Shown here piece after piece: positions 1 through 12,425 of a stretch of DNA of 64,000 nucleotides (positions are counted from its first letter, which is position 1; the number at the start of each line of letters is the position of its first letter). The notes beneath the pieces are model-generated. The model was given only the letters and a program-made list of their open reading frames with translations, made no database searches and was not told where the DNA came from. Location of the stretch: the NCBI GenBank assembly GCA_036362985.1, contig JAYGXS010000004.1, forward strand, positions 29,772,116 to 29,836,115. The letters are read 5' to 3'. Made by a program: the position numbers and the translations under genes. This DNA is from Ligula intestinalis. Lineage: Eukaryota; Platyhelminthes; Cestoda; Diphyllobothriidea; Diphyllobothriidae.

Positions 1-1580
1 ACGATTGTACCACGATCCATATTACAATATTAAGAGGAACCTATGAATTTTCTTTGCACAGGGCGGAATTTTAGCAATTACTGCAGAATAAGCGATAATT
101 ACACCTTCCACCAAAATTCACAGAACAGTGTCTGCCAATTTTGCCATGCTTTCGAGCATAAAATATTAATTTAGAGAAACTGCGAAGTTCACTGGTCTGG
201 AATGACGACAAAAATCGGCTTATAAACAACGCTGTGGCGGTGTTTAATGAAGCGCATCGTCAGCCAAACGTGTTAATCATGTTAGAGGGATAACCCTCTG
301 TCTTATGCGGCCAGTTGTTTTGAAAATGGATATTAATTAACGAATTTAAGCAAGACAAATGCAACAACATACATTTAACTAAAGGGCATTACAAAATTTC
401 GCTGCCTTTTATTCAGTTGAGGAGACCATTTTCTGTTTAGAGAGCATCTCGTTAACATAAAATAACCAAAGCTACTTGTGTAGAACGTTAGAAAATGTTG
501 TGATGTCAATAATTTTTCCCAAGTTCATCGCCCTTCATAGTGTTTGATTACTTTAAGATGAAAATATGCACAGCATGGCGGTTCCTGTATGCAACTTTCA
601 TGAAGAAATTTAACTTGGTAGTTTAACATACATTTGGCTAGATTACTTTGACCAAATAAGTGCATTAAATAAAAGGGAAGAATTTAGTGCGGTAAACTGC
701 CCGTTTAGATAAGGTTATGGAGCGAAATAGGCAAGAATTGTGGCTAAATCACCAGGAGGTTTGTATCGAAGACATTTCTTATGCTATAAGGTATGACAGA
801 CCCAAAACTTTTTGATTGAAGTGTACTGCGCAAAAGAAGAACTCCAAAATAAATAAAAGCGGAAAAAATATTCTGTCTAGAACAGGAAAATTTGTCCAAA
901 TTGGTTTTAATACGAGTGAAACCAAGTCTGAGGAATCGCATTCATTCTCAAAAACAAAGAAAAATTATAGTTTTAATAATTATGTTTAGCTAACCTGTGA
1001 AGTTTTTTCACAAAATGCACATCCAAAAAATTTTACTCGCATTTTCTTTTACCGCAACGCTTTATTTCGCTAGTAACCAAAGTGTTCGTATATGTTACGA
1101 CGTAGGTAATTTTAAGCAGGCCTAATTGAATCTTAGTCATGTAGAAATATACTTTTTGTAAAATATACGTTCGCGTATGCGTTATTTAGAAATGGAACAA
1201 ACAGAGGCATATTCAGTATTTGAAAAACTGGCTCCGTATATGTTCACTGTCTTTTTCATCCGCAAGCTTTTACCAGATCCTGGAATGAAACCATCATTGC
1301 GAAAAATAACCCATTATTAAGAGAAAAGTAAGTTTTTTCACTTCCAATCCAACTGAAACATTCACATTTAGGTAATTTAAGTAGTCCCTGATGGTAATCT
1401 AAGCTATCAGGATCAAATTTACAGCAGTGGTGAAACAAACACAGTCCACAAAAAGATCAGTTTTACCAGAAGTAACCAGAGTGAAGAAAATCATTGAAAG
1501 CAATAAGCAACTTGAAACTAAAATTTAACTTTTTCTTAATAATTACAAAGCAGAAAAGAAACAGGATGTGCATGTCCCCA
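1..1580. other. unassigned AT-rich sequence
   Basis: No repeat, RNA gene or coding region is recognisable. Open frames are all short and show no family resemblance. Confidence 0.6.
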
Positions 1581-1924
1581 GTAGATTGATCTTCCAGGGC
1601 GGCCTCAAGACATTAGGATCTCGACAATTTAATGAACCGAATTATAAAAACTTCACCGGCCACAGTGGAAAGGCTTGAGTACGGCCAACCGCCCTAGTTA
1701 TCGAGGTCCCACCAGGAGGCGTGAATTAAATCACTTTATTTGATTTACTCGCCCAGTCTACTGTAAAATATGGAATCCGTCAATACTGATACAGTGAGCT
1801 GACCATCTCAGCAGGAATTCGCCAGTAATCAGTCTAGAATCCGCAGCATGACTACCAGGCACACTTAACCATAAGAAGGGGTCTAGCTGATTTTAACAAT
1901 ACATTTTACCAAATAATTAAAAAT

Positions 1925-2045
1925 TAGGCAGCCTCTATCGGGATTCGAACCCACGCCAAAATTCAAACACTACCGGAATCGAGACAGTCACCACCCGATT
2001 CGGCTTTAGTTGCTCTGTTGCTCAATCTACCAACGACATTCAGGT
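1925..2045 (-). repeat. tRNA-like SINE head (candidate)
   Basis: On the minus strand a good RNA polymerase III B-box (GGTTCGAATCC) ends a tRNA-like stretch next to GGCGTGG and GATAGAGGCTGCC. The A-box side is poor and the spacing is longer than in a true tRNA, so I read it as a tRNA-derived SINE head rather than a tRNA gene. The body probably runs toward 1590. Confidence 0.4.
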
Positions 2046-2634
2046 TAGTTGCCTCAAGAGTCCAAACATTTTTAAGGAGGTCATTCTATACAACACTGGG
2101 TTGTTCTATTTTCTATTGTTTACGGCAAATCCCCTGTCATGCTCTCTGTAGCAGTGAGGCATGCAATCGCCTGTGAATCACATTTACTTTGTACCTCTTT
2201 CCTTAGGTTTTGGATGTAGATTTTTCCATAAGAAAAAATCCACATGCATGGGCAAGTTAATATTGTCCGTCTTTGAACGTGACGATCTTTGATAGGCACA
2301 GTTGGACTTAACGTATAAGATGCTGAAGCCGGCAGGCAAAATTTCTGCAACTGGTCTGCACAAATCTAGCATTATGTTTTTAAAACCCCGTAATTCATCA
2401 TGCATTGAACTTTACATAACTGAGAACACGATAAAGTACATATAAGCCCACTTTTTATTTACCTTAGTGGTTCTTTTACATGCCAGTTTACCGTTATTAA
2501 AAAACATAGTATTTCCTTACATGGCATTTTCTTGTTGTGGTATGCAGAGTGATAGTGAGATTAGAGATTCGGGGCAAATAGGTGTTTAAAAATCGTCCTC
2601 CTGGAATAATATTGGATATTAGTAAATAGTATCT
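2046..2634. other. unassigned sequence
   Basis: Nothing recognisable. Two overlapping minus-strand open frames near 2.12-2.40 kb have no family resemblance. Confidence 0.5.
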
Positions 2635-2937
2635 GGTCGCATTTTCCGCACTTTGGTGACGCTCATGGTGACGCCTGCGATGCCTTCCCTCCGTCGGACC
2701 CTCCCCTCAGGAGCAGGAGCTTTTTTCTCCTAAAATATCCTCCGTTAGATCTTATCACCACGAGCGTAAGTAACTTCTTCTAAAACATCGGCCCGTTAGA
2801 TCTTCCCTCCAGGAGCGACGATTTTTTCTCCTACAATATCCTATGGATATCTTTCACTGTCTGCTCGTTTTTAACTATGCTTCATCTCATTGGCTCACGT
2901 CAGATGGCCTCACTAACAAACTGAGATACTGTTTTTT
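2635..2937 (-). repeat. dispersed repeat R1, minus orientation, with internal subrepeats
   Basis: This matches, in opposite orientation, sequences at about 28540-28860 and 48925-49200. Shared blocks include a CCAATGAGATGA-like stretch, the TTTTAGGAGAAAAA block and the GGGAGGGTCC block on the R1 plus strand. The TTAGGAGAAAA/GGGAGG block is repeated two to three times within this copy (about 2690-2845). No coding capacity is seen. MITE copy 1 begins at its end. Confidence 0.6.
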
Positions 2938-3509
2938 AGCAAAATCAGTTTAAATAGTGCACCCCATACACTCCTAGTCCCAGCATGTTGTCTTACGGAA
3001 ATGGTGGTTATGGGGGTTTTGGGTGGGTAAATACGATAGGCAGTGAATGAAATTTGAAGAAGTAAGTGCACAGTAGAAAATTTAGTTTAATTAGTTTTCC
3101 ATGGCTGCTGGGAGTAAGTTCTTCTGCATGGAAATTGGAGGTGTGCGCGGCCATTCGCGCCTCAGACTTCACTAATCTAGTTCCAGAATGGTAAGTTTGA
3201 CCTCAAGTAAGTTTAAGTAGACAACCTCATAACCATCATTTCTTTTTTTCAGAAAGTTCAAAATTTCTACAATTTGATAATCAGATTTTTCCGCAATACG
3301 TTAACGATAATACACAGAAGGAAAAGGTTCAGATATAAATCAAAAACATTTCTAAATATAATATAATAAAATGCATATAGCATTCAGTAAAGTATATAAA
3401 ACAGCCTATCCGAATTCCCCACCCATAAAACTCCTGCTTACACCGTTTTCATGGGACAAATTACTGAAACTAGGGCTATATGAGGTGCGCTACTTAAACT
3501 ACTGTTGCC
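2938..3509. mobile_element. MITE family M1, copy 1 (572 bp)
   Basis: Both ends carry the M1 terminal inverted repeat: the right end reads ...TACTTAAACTACTGTTGCC and the left end its reverse complement with decay. Inside each end lie the CTAGTCCCAGCATGTTGTC-like block and a GGTTATGGGGGTTTTGGGTGG block, inverted at the other end. Flanking 8-mers TGTTTTTT and TATTTTTC match at 6 of 8. There is no transposase, so it is non-autonomous. Confidence 0.8.
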
Positions 3510-5039
3510 TATTTTTCTTATACCACAACACGCATGTACAAACAGAGAAACCACCTGCATCTCCTTCAAATATATTGGCACATAAAACTCCATAATTCGT
3601 TGGATTTGGCTCGTTCAAACATCTAGATGTAGTACACTGTAACTTTGAAATTTAAGCAGCCTTTCCTTAACGCACAAATTTGTACATAATAATAAAACTG
3701 GAAGGGTATTAGAGAAAACAATAGTACCAACTGGCTGATTTTCCTCCTGCGGTATGCCCCGTTAACTGCCCTACAGATGGTTGTGTACTAAAAAAAGATG
3801 AAGTGTCTTGTTTTGGCCATTCTAAGGAAGATCATTAAGGATAGCCTACCCACATAACTGGTCCTCCGTTTGCCGCATCTGAACTCATTTATCAATTCAA
3901 ACGTTCTTGTGGCATAGGATTTTCGCTCTAGCCTGCCCTGTTCTACAAACATCTACCGAATTCTTAGAGATAATTTGGCTGCTGTAACGCAGTCTCGAAA
4001 CAGCAAATCCCCAGTCTGCAGCATTTGTGATGAATGCTTTGCACCAGCAAATGTTGACTCCCGAATCGAGATTTGCTACGCTTTACGGAGGCCACTGCAA
4101 TACTGAGAAGAAAACCAGAACTATTTAAGCAGCTGGACCACTTGATCAACCTCACATCGATAAACTAATGCGCGCTTACGCCTTCTCGCCACCCTGAGGA
4201 CTGATTGCTACCTTATCCCCTGCCCCACTCCCCTTTCTTTTAACCACGTACTACAGGCTTTCGTGGACATGCACTAACATTAACTGCCATGCTGTGACAA
4301 TAACTCCCCCCCCCTCCTCTACCCTTCACCATGCGCCCACATCTATGAATAATTGTTTCTGCTCCCTTCTATCAAGTTTCATCCTTGGAGGCGGACACTT
4401 CATTGGACAGTTAATTCTCTTATTAATAGGTAATGACCGTCTGCAGTTGAATGAGAGATCACAAAATTATATGAAATCATTAAATTCTGATAATTTAGTG
4501 ATCTTTGCCTTGATTATCTTTAGAGGTGTCTTGTATGTGTCCAAGCAGGCATTTTGGAACTTTCGCTTGTCCTGGCCTAAAGAAACACTTTACTTTCGTT
4601 ACTTACCGGTTTGATCTTACTTTCTACAAACGCGCATAATCATTTTAGAAAATATGAGCGGTATAAACACTAAGTCAATTTTAATTTCCCAGCTTAGAGG
4701 ACCGAACGGGCATTGTTCTTATTATTATCAGTTTAAAAGTCCGGTAGTAGTGCCATACTTTCCGCCCCTTTAAGGCTGGTCAGAACCTGTTTAGTGGGTT
4801 TTAGCGCACAATACGTTGTACCAAACTATCCAATATACCTTGCAGCCAAAGGAAAAGCCAGCCAAAAATGGGCACAGAACACATTGGTCTCTATGGACAG
4901 AATGAAGTGCAAGAACAACACGGAAGCACAGTGCCTTCGCATGCACATTTGGACTGTCGAAGTAAATGCTGCAGGCAGTAACGTTTTGTGCATGTGGCGC
5001 AAAAAAAGAATTCATATCCTTGACATCTGCCTAACTGGA
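3510..5039. other. unassigned sequence
   Basis: No repeat or coding family is recognised. A 106-residue frame at 4294-4614 (+) has low-complexity ends and no recognisable domain. Confidence 0.5.
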
Positions 5040-5620
5040 GGCATGGCGGGAAATCCGCCAGTTAACCAGGCCGGGTACGCAGGCAGATCAAGCCAGACAG
5101 CGAACCCTGTGTGTTTTCTTGCTTCGTAAGTCAGTATTTTCGTGCTTGACACCCCGACCGGCAGCAGGACAACAATCCCCCGGCGGGCAGCTGCTGCCGC
5201 CACATATTTCCGAGTCCCCGCGCACGCGTTTGGACCGGGGCCTGTTTAAGTGCATTCGAATATTTAAAGGCAGCGTTCCCTGTGCGCCTAGGCGCAACCT
5301 ATCACTGACTCTGATGGACGGCCACAGCTGTCGTCTGAAGCCCCTCCCTCGCCCCCTGTTCAGCGTTCTTGCCACGCATATATCGCGGTGTAATGTGTGG
5401 GCTGCTGTCGCGGCGGCGGCGTCGGCGGCGGCTGTTGTCAAGGCCGTAACAACTGTTGTTCAAACGCGTTTCTTTGGCGGCCCCCGTAAGGAGGTTTTGA
5501 AGGCGTATCCCACGCGTTCGAGACGTTGGGCTTCAAAAACCCCGCTTTTTAGTTGGCAGGAAACTGCGATAAATGCACCGATTTACGCGATGCAAGTATA
5601 GCCTGTGAAGAGAAAAGACC
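5040..5620. other. GC- and CpG-rich patch with an unrecognised 160-residue frame
   Basis: Clearly richer in G+C and CpG than its AT-rich surroundings, with runs such as GTCGCGGCGGCGGCGTCGG. A plus-strand open frame spans 5119-5601 (160 residues, an alanine/valine-rich stretch in the middle), and a minus-strand frame of similar length overlaps it. Long frames on both strands are what GC-rich sequence gives by chance. It could be a promoter or first-exon region; no initiator, splice or domain evidence confirms that. Confidence 0.3.
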
Positions 5621-5624
5621 TCCG

Positions 5625-7195
5625 GTGATATTTGAAAACCCTGCTGTCAAAACATTCAAGATGAATTAAATTGACGACTAATTGTGATTCTGTCAATGCT
5701 TTCTTGTTATAGGTAATGCCTTTCTCTCGTAAAACTGGATTTTGAGTGGCAATTCGGCAACCCAGCGTATTCCAGCGCCATTCAGATGTTTGAAACGGTC
5801 GTAAACTTGTAGCGCACTTCTCCGTTCTTAAAAATAGACTTTGTAATAAAATTCGCCCAGAGTTTACGGTGTGGATGATTGATTCAGTACCAGATGAAAA
5901 TAAAATTTATGGTTGGTAGGGCTCATACGCCTTCCTCTTCCCCGGCGGGACACTGGCCTAGAAACCTCCCATAATATAGATAACCTTGCGTCAATTCCAG
6001 AAAGGGTAAATATATTCGCATCACAATCTAATTTTGATCCCAATCACTACTTTATTCCTAATTCAAATTTCCCTGGAATTTTGCGCAAAACCTGTTGTAT
6101 TGTGAACGATGTCTGTCGAGCGAGACGGCACCTACGCAATCCATATAAACTGTTCCTACAACCTTTCCAAGAGCCGACTGTCATTTACAAAAGGTGGGAA
6201 TGTCTCGATGGTAGTGCTTCCAGTTAATGCAGGATTTTCTGTGTACAGCTACATTTGAAATCACTAATAATGCAGAAAGCTTCATTGTGAGAATCCACCG
6301 CAGTGCACACCTCAGCCACGGGCAAATACCAGGATTTTTATCTAATCTTTTGGCATATATTTTTAGCTGGAAAGCGCTGAAGTGCTATTCACCCAATAAA
6401 ACATTATGCCACCTGCCGTACTTGATAAAAAGATGGAGTAGTCACGTGATTTCGGCACCGCGGTTACCAGTATTAAAATTGTACTTTTTACATTAGAGCG
6501 AGATCGGAATATTTTCCCATCGTATTCGTCGTAGTCAAAGATTTTGGCATTGGTACTCTTCTACATTAGGTTTTACTCCGAAACCTTCCTCTTTAGAAAA
6601 TAGATAAGAATAGAATGAAGTGACCTTCCTCTTTAGAAAATAGATAAGAATAGGATGAAGTGACCTTTCTCAGCATTGGTATTCAATTTGAGTCTTCTAT
6701 TTTATATAAGTTTATGATGTATGCCAAGCTCGCTTCCTTAATCACGAAGTTGCATACAAATCATTGAAGACCAGTGCATTTTTTAGATGCATTGGTCTTG
6801 ACTGGTTTAAAATGAGTTAAAAAATCTGAATCTTGTGACAAATGAGATATTTTCCAAGGGCCTTCACTTAACCGCACTGTCCGCTTTAATAATCGAAATC
6901 GGAATTAAGTCACGAATAATAGTATACAACATATAACAAAGCATGGCTGGTCTTATAAGCAAAGCTCTGTAATACAACGTAAAACGTTTAACCTCCCTTT
7001 CGTTCCTATCTGGCAAACCTAGGTTTGCGCATAATTGAACATTTTAAAACCGGAAATTTTTTCATCTTCTTAACTTTTAAAATCAAATATATCTTCAATC
7101 AACGAAACAAAGTAAGCGATATTTACTTTCGAAATGTACAATCAAGTTTACTTGAAAATACTCCTTCACTGTGATGAGATCATAATGGTTCAACC
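5625..7195. other. unassigned sequence
   Basis: AT-rich, with no recognisable genes. It contains the small tandem duplication listed at 6583-6662. Confidence 0.5.
6583..6662. repeat. 40-bp tandem duplication, two units
   Basis: Two adjacent 40-bp units starting ACCTTCCTCTTTAGAAAATA differ at a single base (GAATAGAATG against GAATAGGATG). The near-identity points to a recent duplication. Confidence 0.9.
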
Positions 7196-7925
7196 ACAGT
7201 TTGTAGCCCCAGCACTAACCATTTGGAGAGAGAAGTATACAAATGTTGGATAAGTGAAGTAAGTTGCATTCCAAGACGATATGATGAGAAGAAAGAAGAA
7301 CTTCGGAAAATCGAGTTGTGCTCGTGAATTTTCGGACAGGTATCACTTGTTCGTCGTCAGACAAAATGTAAAATGAGGGCTGGGAAAATCGCATTAGAGG
7401 TTTTGGGGCAGAGGTTACAACGAATAGGGTGTGCTTGGGCGGGTTACGGTGACGTGACTCCTGAGCGATAGGTTGTGCTGGTGAGGGGACGGCGGTTTTA
7501 GCGTTTGGATTTTGGACTACGTGTTCGGGGAAGGGGGTTCGGGGTCAGTGAAATTCTACTCGACCGAGCCCGGACACCCTGCTGTTGTTTTTAGGCTTGA
7601 CGCCGGTTAGTTGACCATGCACGAAAACACGTGGTCCAAAGTCCAAATGTTAACACCTCCCTCCCCTCACCAGCACAACCTTTCGCCGCAGGAGTCACGT
7701 TACCGTAACCCTTCCGCCCAATCCCACCCCGTTCCTTGGAACTTCTGCCCCCAAAACCTCAAGTGTGACATTCCCATACCTCACTTTTCATTTAGTCTGA
7801 CGCCGAACAAGTGATAGCTGTTCGAGAATTCAGGTGTACAACTCAATATTCCGAAGATCTTCTCTCTTTTCAACGTACACAAATGTCTTACAAAGTTTTG
7901 GGGAGCATTAAGTTGTGTTTCCAGT
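7196..7925. mobile_element. large foldback (inverted-repeat) element
   Basis: A left arm of about 330 bp (about 7196-7530) and a right arm (about 7605-7925) are reverse complements at roughly 75-80%. Landmarks in both arms include TCACTTGTTCGKCGTCAGAC, GAGGTTTTGGGG, GTTACGGTRACGTGACTCCT and GTTGTGCTGGTGAGGGGA. About 75 bp separates the arms. No coding sequence is present. The outermost ends and target duplication were not resolved. Confidence 0.75.
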
Positions 7926-8039
7926 TCAATAACAGCGTTTGCTAGGCCAGCTGAAGCAATGCACGCCGAATTGAAGCGAAGCAGGAGCCTCAGCTGACAG
8001 TACTCAATGATGATGGATAGGACGTTTCGGTAGGTTTTT

Positions 8040-8165
8040 AAAAAAACTCATTTAACGCAGGAATTAAAAAGTCGGCGGTCTTGATGGGATTCGAACCCAT
8101 GCCAGCAAGGAAAGGCTATAGTATAGCCACCGCTCTAGCAAACTGAACTACGAAGGAACCACGGG
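8040..8165 (-). repeat. tRNA-derived SINE head
   Basis: On the minus strand an A-box-like TAGTTCAGTTTGCTAGAGC is followed by a B-box GGTTCGAATCC inside ATGGGTTCGAATCCCAT, a T-arm-like hairpin. The region between is too long for a normal anticodon arm and the acceptor ends do not pair cleanly, so this is a SINE promoter rather than a tRNA gene. Sequence upstream on the minus strand (to about 8320) may belong to the same insertion. Confidence 0.6.
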
Positions 8166-8321
8166 GAACCGTGTGTGTATGGGTTGCAGTAGGCAGGGCA
8201 GATAACTTCACCCAAGTGTGATTTAACTCACTGCTCCCGCTGAGGCCTACACCGTGGGCTGTAAAAAAGCCTTTCGCTTGTTTGTTTGGGTCAGAATTCC
8301 ACCAAGGCAGCCGACTTTTTC

Positions 8322-9600
8322 ACAAATGGGTCAAATGAATTGGTGTAAAGTTTAAATTATCAATTGCAGAGTATTCATAAGTTTGGGATAAAATTAAATT
8401 ACGATATGTAGGTTCTATATAGATGTGTTTAGCGACCTTGTATTCTAACAAATTCATATCCCGCATGCCTGGCTTTCGCCAGCGCGTGCACTCCAGTTCA
8501 AAAGTTAAAGTTAAAGTCCGCCAGCCGCCTATTTTGCCAACGTGCATAGACTAATTTTCATTCAATAATATTTTTCACTAGTCAAGCTTTACTGATTGAC
8601 CAATTTAAGTTCATCACGCAGATGCCACAGAGGCGTTCCGAGTGATATACAAGGTGCCCTCTAGCAACTTAAAATTACTTGAGCAGTGTCTGTTGGTTAC
8701 AGCAGAAGTAGGTGCCATCAGGCTACGCAGACCGAGACTGTGTGCTCAAAAGAACTTTGTAACGGTGCCGCAGTTACCAGGAGCGAAACTGGCTTACACA
8801 ACCTTACGGGTCTTATCACTGGCCTCGGAAAAGGGTAGCCCCAGAGACGGACAAGTCCTCAATTCACACCTTATCACCTATTTTGGCCGCCAGTTCACCT
8901 AGACACTGACATTTTTATCTCAATTCTTCCGACACCTTAGGTCCTGTCTCTTTACGCATTTCAACTTCGATAGAACAATCAAGGAGCGGATGGGAGCCAT
9001 GCCAGTGGGTTATGTGATTTTCGCATCCATAACTGAGAAAAGACTCGAAAGAATCAGAGTTGCTTGTTTCCTACACCACAGAGCGCAATTTCAGGCACCT
9101 TGTTGGGATGAAAATTACACCATTATTGAGTACAATGGGGTATTGGCGTTCATTGAATCTTTCGCGTTCGTCTTCTCGAATACATAATTCACGCTCAAGG
9201 AAGGGAAAACCAACGAACTGTAAAGAGTATATGGCCTGCAAGCAAACCTTAGTAGGCGAATGACAAATACGACACAAGCGTTAAGTAACAACAGTAACCA
9301 CTCGTCTAATCGTGCTAGTAAACCGGTGGAAATTTCGCTTATTAAAGAAGGCCACATCAGTGCAATTACTCCTTCAATTGTTCCGGTGAACAGGATACAC
9401 TGGCCAAACAATGAGGTGCCTGGAAAGAAAACTATGTGAACACATACCGGCCTGGTTAAGTAACAGTGAAACTAGATCGATCTCGAGTTGCATTCTTACA
9501 CACCTTGTCGATACGAATCACCGCGTAGATCGCAACGAAACCTTTCAGGTTGTCTACCGGAGACTAGCCGAGTTTTCCAAGGGCCTATAATAGTGGGTGC
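8322..9600. other. unassigned sequence
   Basis: Several overlapping short open frames on both strands (8990-9411), with none convincing and no recognised repeat. Confidence 0.45.
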
Positions 9601-9639
9601 TAGCATCAGCCAAGGCGGTGGATATATGACTAGCGAATC

Positions 9640-9745
9640 GAGCGCTGTGCTGTCAGAAGACGCTAACACGGACACTTTCGTGGCCGACCCCGACGCCAGG
9701 TGGCGATCACATATCGCCCGCGCCCATTACTGACAGCCGTTTACT
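9640..9745 (+). repeat. dispersed repeat R2, copy 1
   Basis: Shares an ordered set of blocks (GACGCTRACAC, GACGCCAGGTGGCGAT, then CGCCC and GACAG) with copies at about 18285-18385 and 48165-48240, all plus strand. No coding capacity. Confidence 0.55.
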
Positions 9746-9834
9746 CCGTGGAAATGACAGTAATTATCACTCCACTTACTTGACCCCTGGCCAGTGCTCA
9801 AAACCTAACCCGATTTCCCCTCCTCCTCCCTCCT

Positions 9835-9853
9835 CCCCCCCCCCCCCCCCCCC
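9835..9853. repeat. poly-C run (19 C)
   Basis: An uninterrupted C run preceded by a TCC-rich pyrimidine tract. It is length-unstable and error-prone in assemblies, and the opposite strand is a G-run. Confidence 0.95.
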
Positions 9854-9859
9854 AACAAA

Positions 9860-10600
9860 AGGACCTCTACACGCCGATCTCGCCATGCGGGCTACCCGTG
9901 GAGCTTCGTCAAGTAGCATAGCTGCAAACTGGAGGTGCCAACAAATGCGACCGAATCGAAAATTTGGCTGGTAATTCTTTTAACAACGTTACGGCTGCAC
10001 ACAAACCAGAGGCATCCACAAGGCGCCACTTCCGCACCAGGAAAGGTCTGGGGCGATTTACTGGGTCTGGTGTAGTTCTGGACAGAAAATCAATGTCACA
10101 GAAACTGGAAGACACCTTCGGCTGCCGATGTTTGAACACTCAGCAGCAGTGGTAATGAAGAACCACACCAGCTTTTACGTCGTCGTTTATTCAACAAGAT
10201 TCAGCCACGTAGTAAAACTTTGACGGGACTGAAATTCTGTCGAAAGGTGACAACCAAGTGATTTAAGAACTGCTCGAGTAACGCTTTTCCACTGCTACGT
10301 CAACTAACAGGCTCAAAAAGCTCCACGCTCCACAAAATATGCTGTAACCTAGTCTAGGCGAAACAGTTAGCCATGCAAGGAGCACCTGAGGAGACTGCTG
10401 TTCCCCTTACCAAGTGACTGAAGAACTCGTATGAATGATCAAATTTTACTAACTGACTGCTTGACTGTGGTTAATGTAGCAATTTCAGCCTCACTTCCAA
10501 TCGTCCGCGATGAAAGTGAGAGTCTTTTAATTTGGCTAGGTATGCAGGTGCATAGCAACTGCAGACTGCCACACCGGGCCCATTAAAAAATCATTCTATT
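9860..10600. other. unassigned sequence
   Basis: Short frames at 9909-10155 occur on both strands over the same DNA, and neither is recognisable. No repeat was identified. Confidence 0.45.
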
Positions 10601-10619
10601 ATCTGCAACTATCATTGAT

Positions 10620-10930
10620 AGTAAGAGGAGTTGCTAATTGGGAGGAGCATGCAGTGGCATATCAACTGTGCCAATCGCGACCCTTATCTGATTTTATCCC
10701 CAAATGATGGATTCGTGTGAAACGCCGAATGGCAGGTGAAAAAGGCCCTTATTACAGCAAATAGTGGCTCCTATTTAGTCAGGGCGTTATGGCATCCCAG
10801 CAGGACTAATGAATAGGAACTCCCACTCCTGCCCCCCTCAGAAACATGTGATGCAAGTAGCCTTCCACCACATGCCAGTAAAGACAACTATTCTCGTGTT
10901 CTCAACCTAAAACTAACCCTATCTCGAACC
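10620..10930 (+). repeat. dispersed repeat R3, copy 1
   Basis: Aligns over about 300 bp with 12425-12735. Both contain AATTGGG-AGCATGCAGT, GCATATCAA, AATCGCGACCCTT, GTGGCTCC and ATAGGAACT blocks and end in CTAACCCTA-like text. Only diverged short frames are present. Confidence 0.7.
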
Positions 10931-10971
10931 ATCATCATACTAAAGGAGAGTATTTCGCGAGTATACGTAGT

Positions 10972-11998
10972 TTTCAATAGATTTAACAAGTGCCATTACA
11001 TTTATATAGGGAGGGGGTAGAATAGGAACATGCGGGCAACTATGTTCATAATGACAGGTAATTTAGTCATGGAATAGGACAAAGGGGTTGGGGGTCGAGA
11101 GTACTCGGCTAGTGAGGAGGCGATGAGGGTTTGTTGAAGCCGGGGGGGTGGAGAATGCAAGAGAGAGAAAGCGCGAAAAGCTGCAGGTAGTTATGTAACC
11201 GTTGGACATGCCAACCTCGGGGCTTGAAGGAGCCTCTTTTGCGCGCTCAAACCCGGCTTCGGCAACAATAGCTTATGTAGGCCCACTCATTAGTCCATAC
11301 TGCCTACACGTTTTCCCACGAAAATGGTGCTTATAGAGTTTTATGGGTGGGGAAGTAGGATACGCAGTGGAATATACTTTAATAAATGTTAAATTCGTTT
11401 TTATTTTACTGTATTAGGTGTGTTGTTGATTTTTATCTGTAGATTTTCCTAATATGTATTATCGTTTAACTCATTGCTGAAAAATCCGATTATCAAAACG
11501 CAGGTATCTTGAATTTCCCGAAAAATTGAAATGGTGGTTAGGAAGTCGTATACTTAACTTACCTGAGGTCTAACTAACCGTTCCGAAGTTAGATTAGTAT
11601 AGTCCGCGGCGCGAAGCTCCGCGCACTCTTTCAATTTACATGCGGAACAACTTACTCACAGCGGCCACGGGAAGCAAATTTGACTGCATATTTTTCTCTT
11701 TGCGCTTCTCAAAATTTCCTTCTCTGCCTATCTTTTTCCCCACCCTCCTTAAAACTCTAGAGCAACCGTTTTTGCAGGACAAAGTTCTGGGACTAGGGTT
11801 ATATTAGTGGCCCTACATGAGCTAATTTTGCCCCCTCTTCCTCAACTGGAACGCAGCTGCTTTTGATGTTGCTAGCGAACGCTGATCCAGGGACTTGGTT
11901 AGCTTAGTGGGACCTTATAAATGACCTAAAAGGCTTCGTTGGGGTCCATAACTCCCCGCCCTATATAAATGTAATCGCCCGAGCAGAATTTATCGAAA
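10972..11998. mobile_element. inverted-repeat element interrupted by MITE M1 copy 2
   Basis: Outer arms at about 10972-11017 and 11954-11998 are inverted copies sharing ATTACATTTATATAGGGNGGGG. Without the 572-bp MITE the element would be about 455 bp. Its interior (11080-11260 and 11833-11930) resembles an uninterrupted sequence at 63360-63560, which also runs from GCGCG through GATCC-GG, so the MITE arrived later. No coding capacity. Confidence 0.55.
11261..11832. mobile_element. MITE family M1, copy 2 (572 bp)
   Basis: Starts GGCAACAATAGCTTATGTAG and ends in the matching inverted repeat (CCCTACATGAGCTAATTTTGCC). Flanking 8-mers CCGGCTTC and CCCTCTTC match at 6 of 8. It sits inside the inverted-repeat element at 10972-11998. 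No transposase. Confidence 0.85.
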
Positions 11999-12149
11999 TC
12001 TCCCTATGCTCGCCAAATACACTTCTGAATCCTCTGATGGGAATTTTTTGCAACTTAAATCATAATAATTTGAACAAGGCCATGAAGTACACAAATATAA
12101 TTGATGCCAAGCCACTTTATGACCTCTTATTTAACTTCGTACGGTCAGT

Positions 12150-12425
12150 ACCTTTTGACAAGACGACATAAATTGTCCAATTAAATAGCGATCTGAAGGA
12201 ACGAAACCTGATAGGTAAATAAAGCATAGACTGTTGGTCCAATAGGCGGATGCGTATGGTGAGGGAGAGGGGTAGGAGCGTTATCTAACCAAACCAGTTT
12301 CGATTGAAAACTGATTAAAATCGCAACCTGTGGGAGCACATTTAGTCATGCAGGGGGAGGGGATAGAGAATGAGAGGGAATGTGGATTACGTCCACACTG
12401 ATAATGATCATAATCCTAATCCCAC
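12150..12425 (+). repeat. direct repeat R4, unit 1
   Basis: Matches 12830-13200 in the same order: GACAAGANGACATAAATTGTCC-type start, ATTAAATAKC, GAACGAAACCTGATAGGTAA, then a GTTATCTA block and a G-rich GGGAGAATGNGAGNGAATG block. R3 copy 2 lies between the two units, so the whole is a head-to-tail array about 680 bp apart. Confidence 0.65.

Noticed and set aside
8040..8165. tRNA gene (also considered at 1925-2045, 25880-25965 and 39340-39400)
   Set aside because: B-boxes are good but acceptor stems do not pair and arm spacing is wrong; SINE heads fit better.
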